Made by a program: the position numbers and the translations under genes. A stretch of DNA of 64,000 nucleotides from Bacteroidales bacterium Phil12. GTDB lineage: Bacteria > Bacteroidota > Bacteroidia > Bacteroidales > P3. Below the pieces are notes generated by a model. It saw nothing but the letters and a program-made list of their open reading frames with translations. It ran no database searches and was not told where the DNA came from. Location of the stretch: assembly GCA_002633275.1 (NCBI GenBank), contig NWBO01000141.1:1-64000 (forward strand), read 5' to 3'. The first letter of the stretch is position 1, and each line of letters starts with the position of its first letter. This document shows, in pieces, positions 63,050 through 64,000 of this stretch.

Positions 63050-63123
63050 GGTATCTGTAGTTCAGCGGTTAGAGCACCGGATTGTGGTTCCGGTTGTCGT
63101 GAGTTCGAATCTCACCAGGTACC
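63050..63123 (+). tRNA. tRNA-His (anticodon GTG)
   Basis: Anticodon stem CCGGA/TCCGG with loop TTGTGGT (anticodon GTG); T arm GTGAG-TTCGAAT-CTCAC. The extra G at -1 (63050) pairs with C73 (63123), the identity element of tRNA-His, so it is encoded. CCA is not encoded. Confidence 0.95.
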
Positions 63124-63131
63124 CTTAGCAC

Positions 63132-64000
63132 ATGAAATCAGGATTTGTAAATATTATTGGTAATCCCAATGTAGGCAAAAGCACTTTGATGAATGCCTTA
63201 GTGGGAGAAAATCTTAGTATCATCACTTATAAAGCCCAGACAACAAGGCACAGAATTATGGGAATCCTTAACGGAGATGATTTTCAAATGATTTTCTCCG
63301 ACACTCCCGGCATTGTCAATGTGGCTAATAAGTTGCACGAGCAGATGCTTGGTTTTATCAATGGTGCGTTGAAAGACGCCGACGTTTTTCTCTTGGTTAC
63401 GGAAATAGGCGAGAAACTTAAAAACGAGAAAGTGTTGGAGAAAATCATCAATTCCTCAATTCCCGTTGTTTTGGTGCTAAACAAGATTGATATTTCCTCG
63501 CAACAAACGGTTAATCAGATGACGGAGTATTGGCAATCGATAATTCCGCGTGCCGTTATCATACCTGCAAGTGCGAAAGAGAAGTTCAATATCGACAAAA
63601 TCCGTCAAACGCTTTACGATTTCTTACCCGAAAATCCTCCTTATTTTCCGCAAGATGAATTAACGGACAAGTCTATGCGTTTCTTCGCGAGTGAGATTAT
63701 AAGAGAGAAAATTCTGCTTAACTATGACAAAGAAATACCTTACAGTGTCGAGGTTGCGATTGACCAATACAAAGAAGAACCTAACATAGACCGTATCAGT
63801 GCTATTATTTACGTTGAACGCGAGAGCCAAAAGAATATCATTATCGGCAAAGGCGGACAAATGATTAAAAGAGTAGGTATTCAGGCTCGTAAGGACATAG
63901 AAGATTTCAGCGGTAAGCACACATATCTTAGTCTTTTCGTTAAAGTCAAAGACAATTGGCGTAACAGTACCAAGGATTTGAAGTTTTTCGGTTACGATAA
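63132..64000 (+). CDS. era: GTPase Era (3' end beyond the window)
   Basis: 289 codons are visible, ending in FGYD, close to the usual C-terminus. Era binds 16S rRNA and assists small-subunit maturation at the membrane side of the cytosol. G1 GNPNVGKST (10-18), an effector region with TTRHRIMGI, G3 DTPG, G4 NKID. A C-terminal KH domain has NIIIGKGGQMIKRVG. The ATG lies only 8 bases past the tRNA-His 3' end, so its mRNA probably arises by processing of a tRNA-era transcript. Confidence 0.95.
   Translation, partial: MKSGFVNIIGNPNVGKSTLMNALVGENLSIITYKAQTTRHRIMGILNGDDFQMIFSDTPGIVNVANKLHEQMLGFINGALKDADVFLLVTEIGEKLKNEKVLEKIINSSIPVVLVLNKIDISSQQTVNQMTEYWQSIIPRAVIIPASAKEKFNIDKIRQTLYDFLPENPPYFPQDELTDKSMRFFASEIIREKILLNYDKEIPYSVEVAIDQYKEEPNIDRISAIIYVERESQKNIIIGKGGQMIKRVGIQARKDIEDFSGKHTYLSLFVKVKDNWRNSTKDLKFFGYD

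Overview
The window reads as chromosome of an anaerobic Bacteroidota, most likely a Bacteroidales lineage (inference). The reasons are: AT-rich DNA; about twenty promoters of the Bacteroidota type (TAnnTTTG at -7, often TTG 19-21 bases further up); proteins with type IX secretion (T9SS) C-terminal sorting domains together with a PorT-like protein; lineage-typical families (DUF4271, DUF6029, Omp28, a TamL-like lipoprotein); and an anaerobe toolkit (flavodiiron FprA, 2[4Fe-4S] ferredoxin, acetate kinase). No phage, IS element or CRISPR array was seen.

Layout. 0.66-9.3 kb: a giant reverse-strand adhesin built of alternating anchor-J-like and fibronectin III domains with a T9SS tail; its signal peptide is separated from its only good start codon by a run of ten G. 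9.7-14.4 kb: pcm, a small secreted protein, a MORN-type lipoprotein, ferredoxin, tRNA-Glu-rpsT, TatD nuclease. 14.6-21.4 kb: a gingipain-like C25 protease, then DUF4271-hemD-rnpA-yidD and an LD-carboxypeptidase. 21.7-32.8 kb: fprA, a glycosyltransferase, a T5orf172 protein, a T9SS cargo, Omp28/DUF6029/TlpA envelope genes, polyprenyl synthase, adenine deaminase, universal stress protein. 33-40 kb: a reverse-strand run M14 peptidase-OMP-waaA-tamL-glsA. 40-50 kb, forward: porT, an FAD oxidoreductase, a LysM lytic transglycosylase, an SGNH hydrolase, a membrane protein, pyrH and a C69 dipeptidase. 50.3-55.6 kb, reverse: a class A beta-lactamase behind a surface-repeat protein, GNAT, SpoIID-like protein, queA. 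56-64 kb: ackA-acyltransferase, aspS, a candidate small RNA, a small accessory set (UDG-fold protein, a DUF6150-like gene with an in-frame stop, an SF0329-like gene), a GlcG-like protein divergent from an HxlR regulator, tRNA-His and the start of era.

The most unusual signals are two. First, a dispersed family of arrays made of 21-bp quasi-palindromic units (ideal form AATTAGTGTTwAACACTAAT) occurs at about thirteen loci. It is mostly intergenic, but sits in frame inside the C25 protease and waaA, and supplies the stop codon of three other genes. Two further sequences with the same 21-bp period but different sequence lie at 49.9-50.27 kb, one of them a large palindrome. Second, the poly-G tract puts the giant adhesin one base out of frame with its start, which fits phase-variable expression or a sequencing error.
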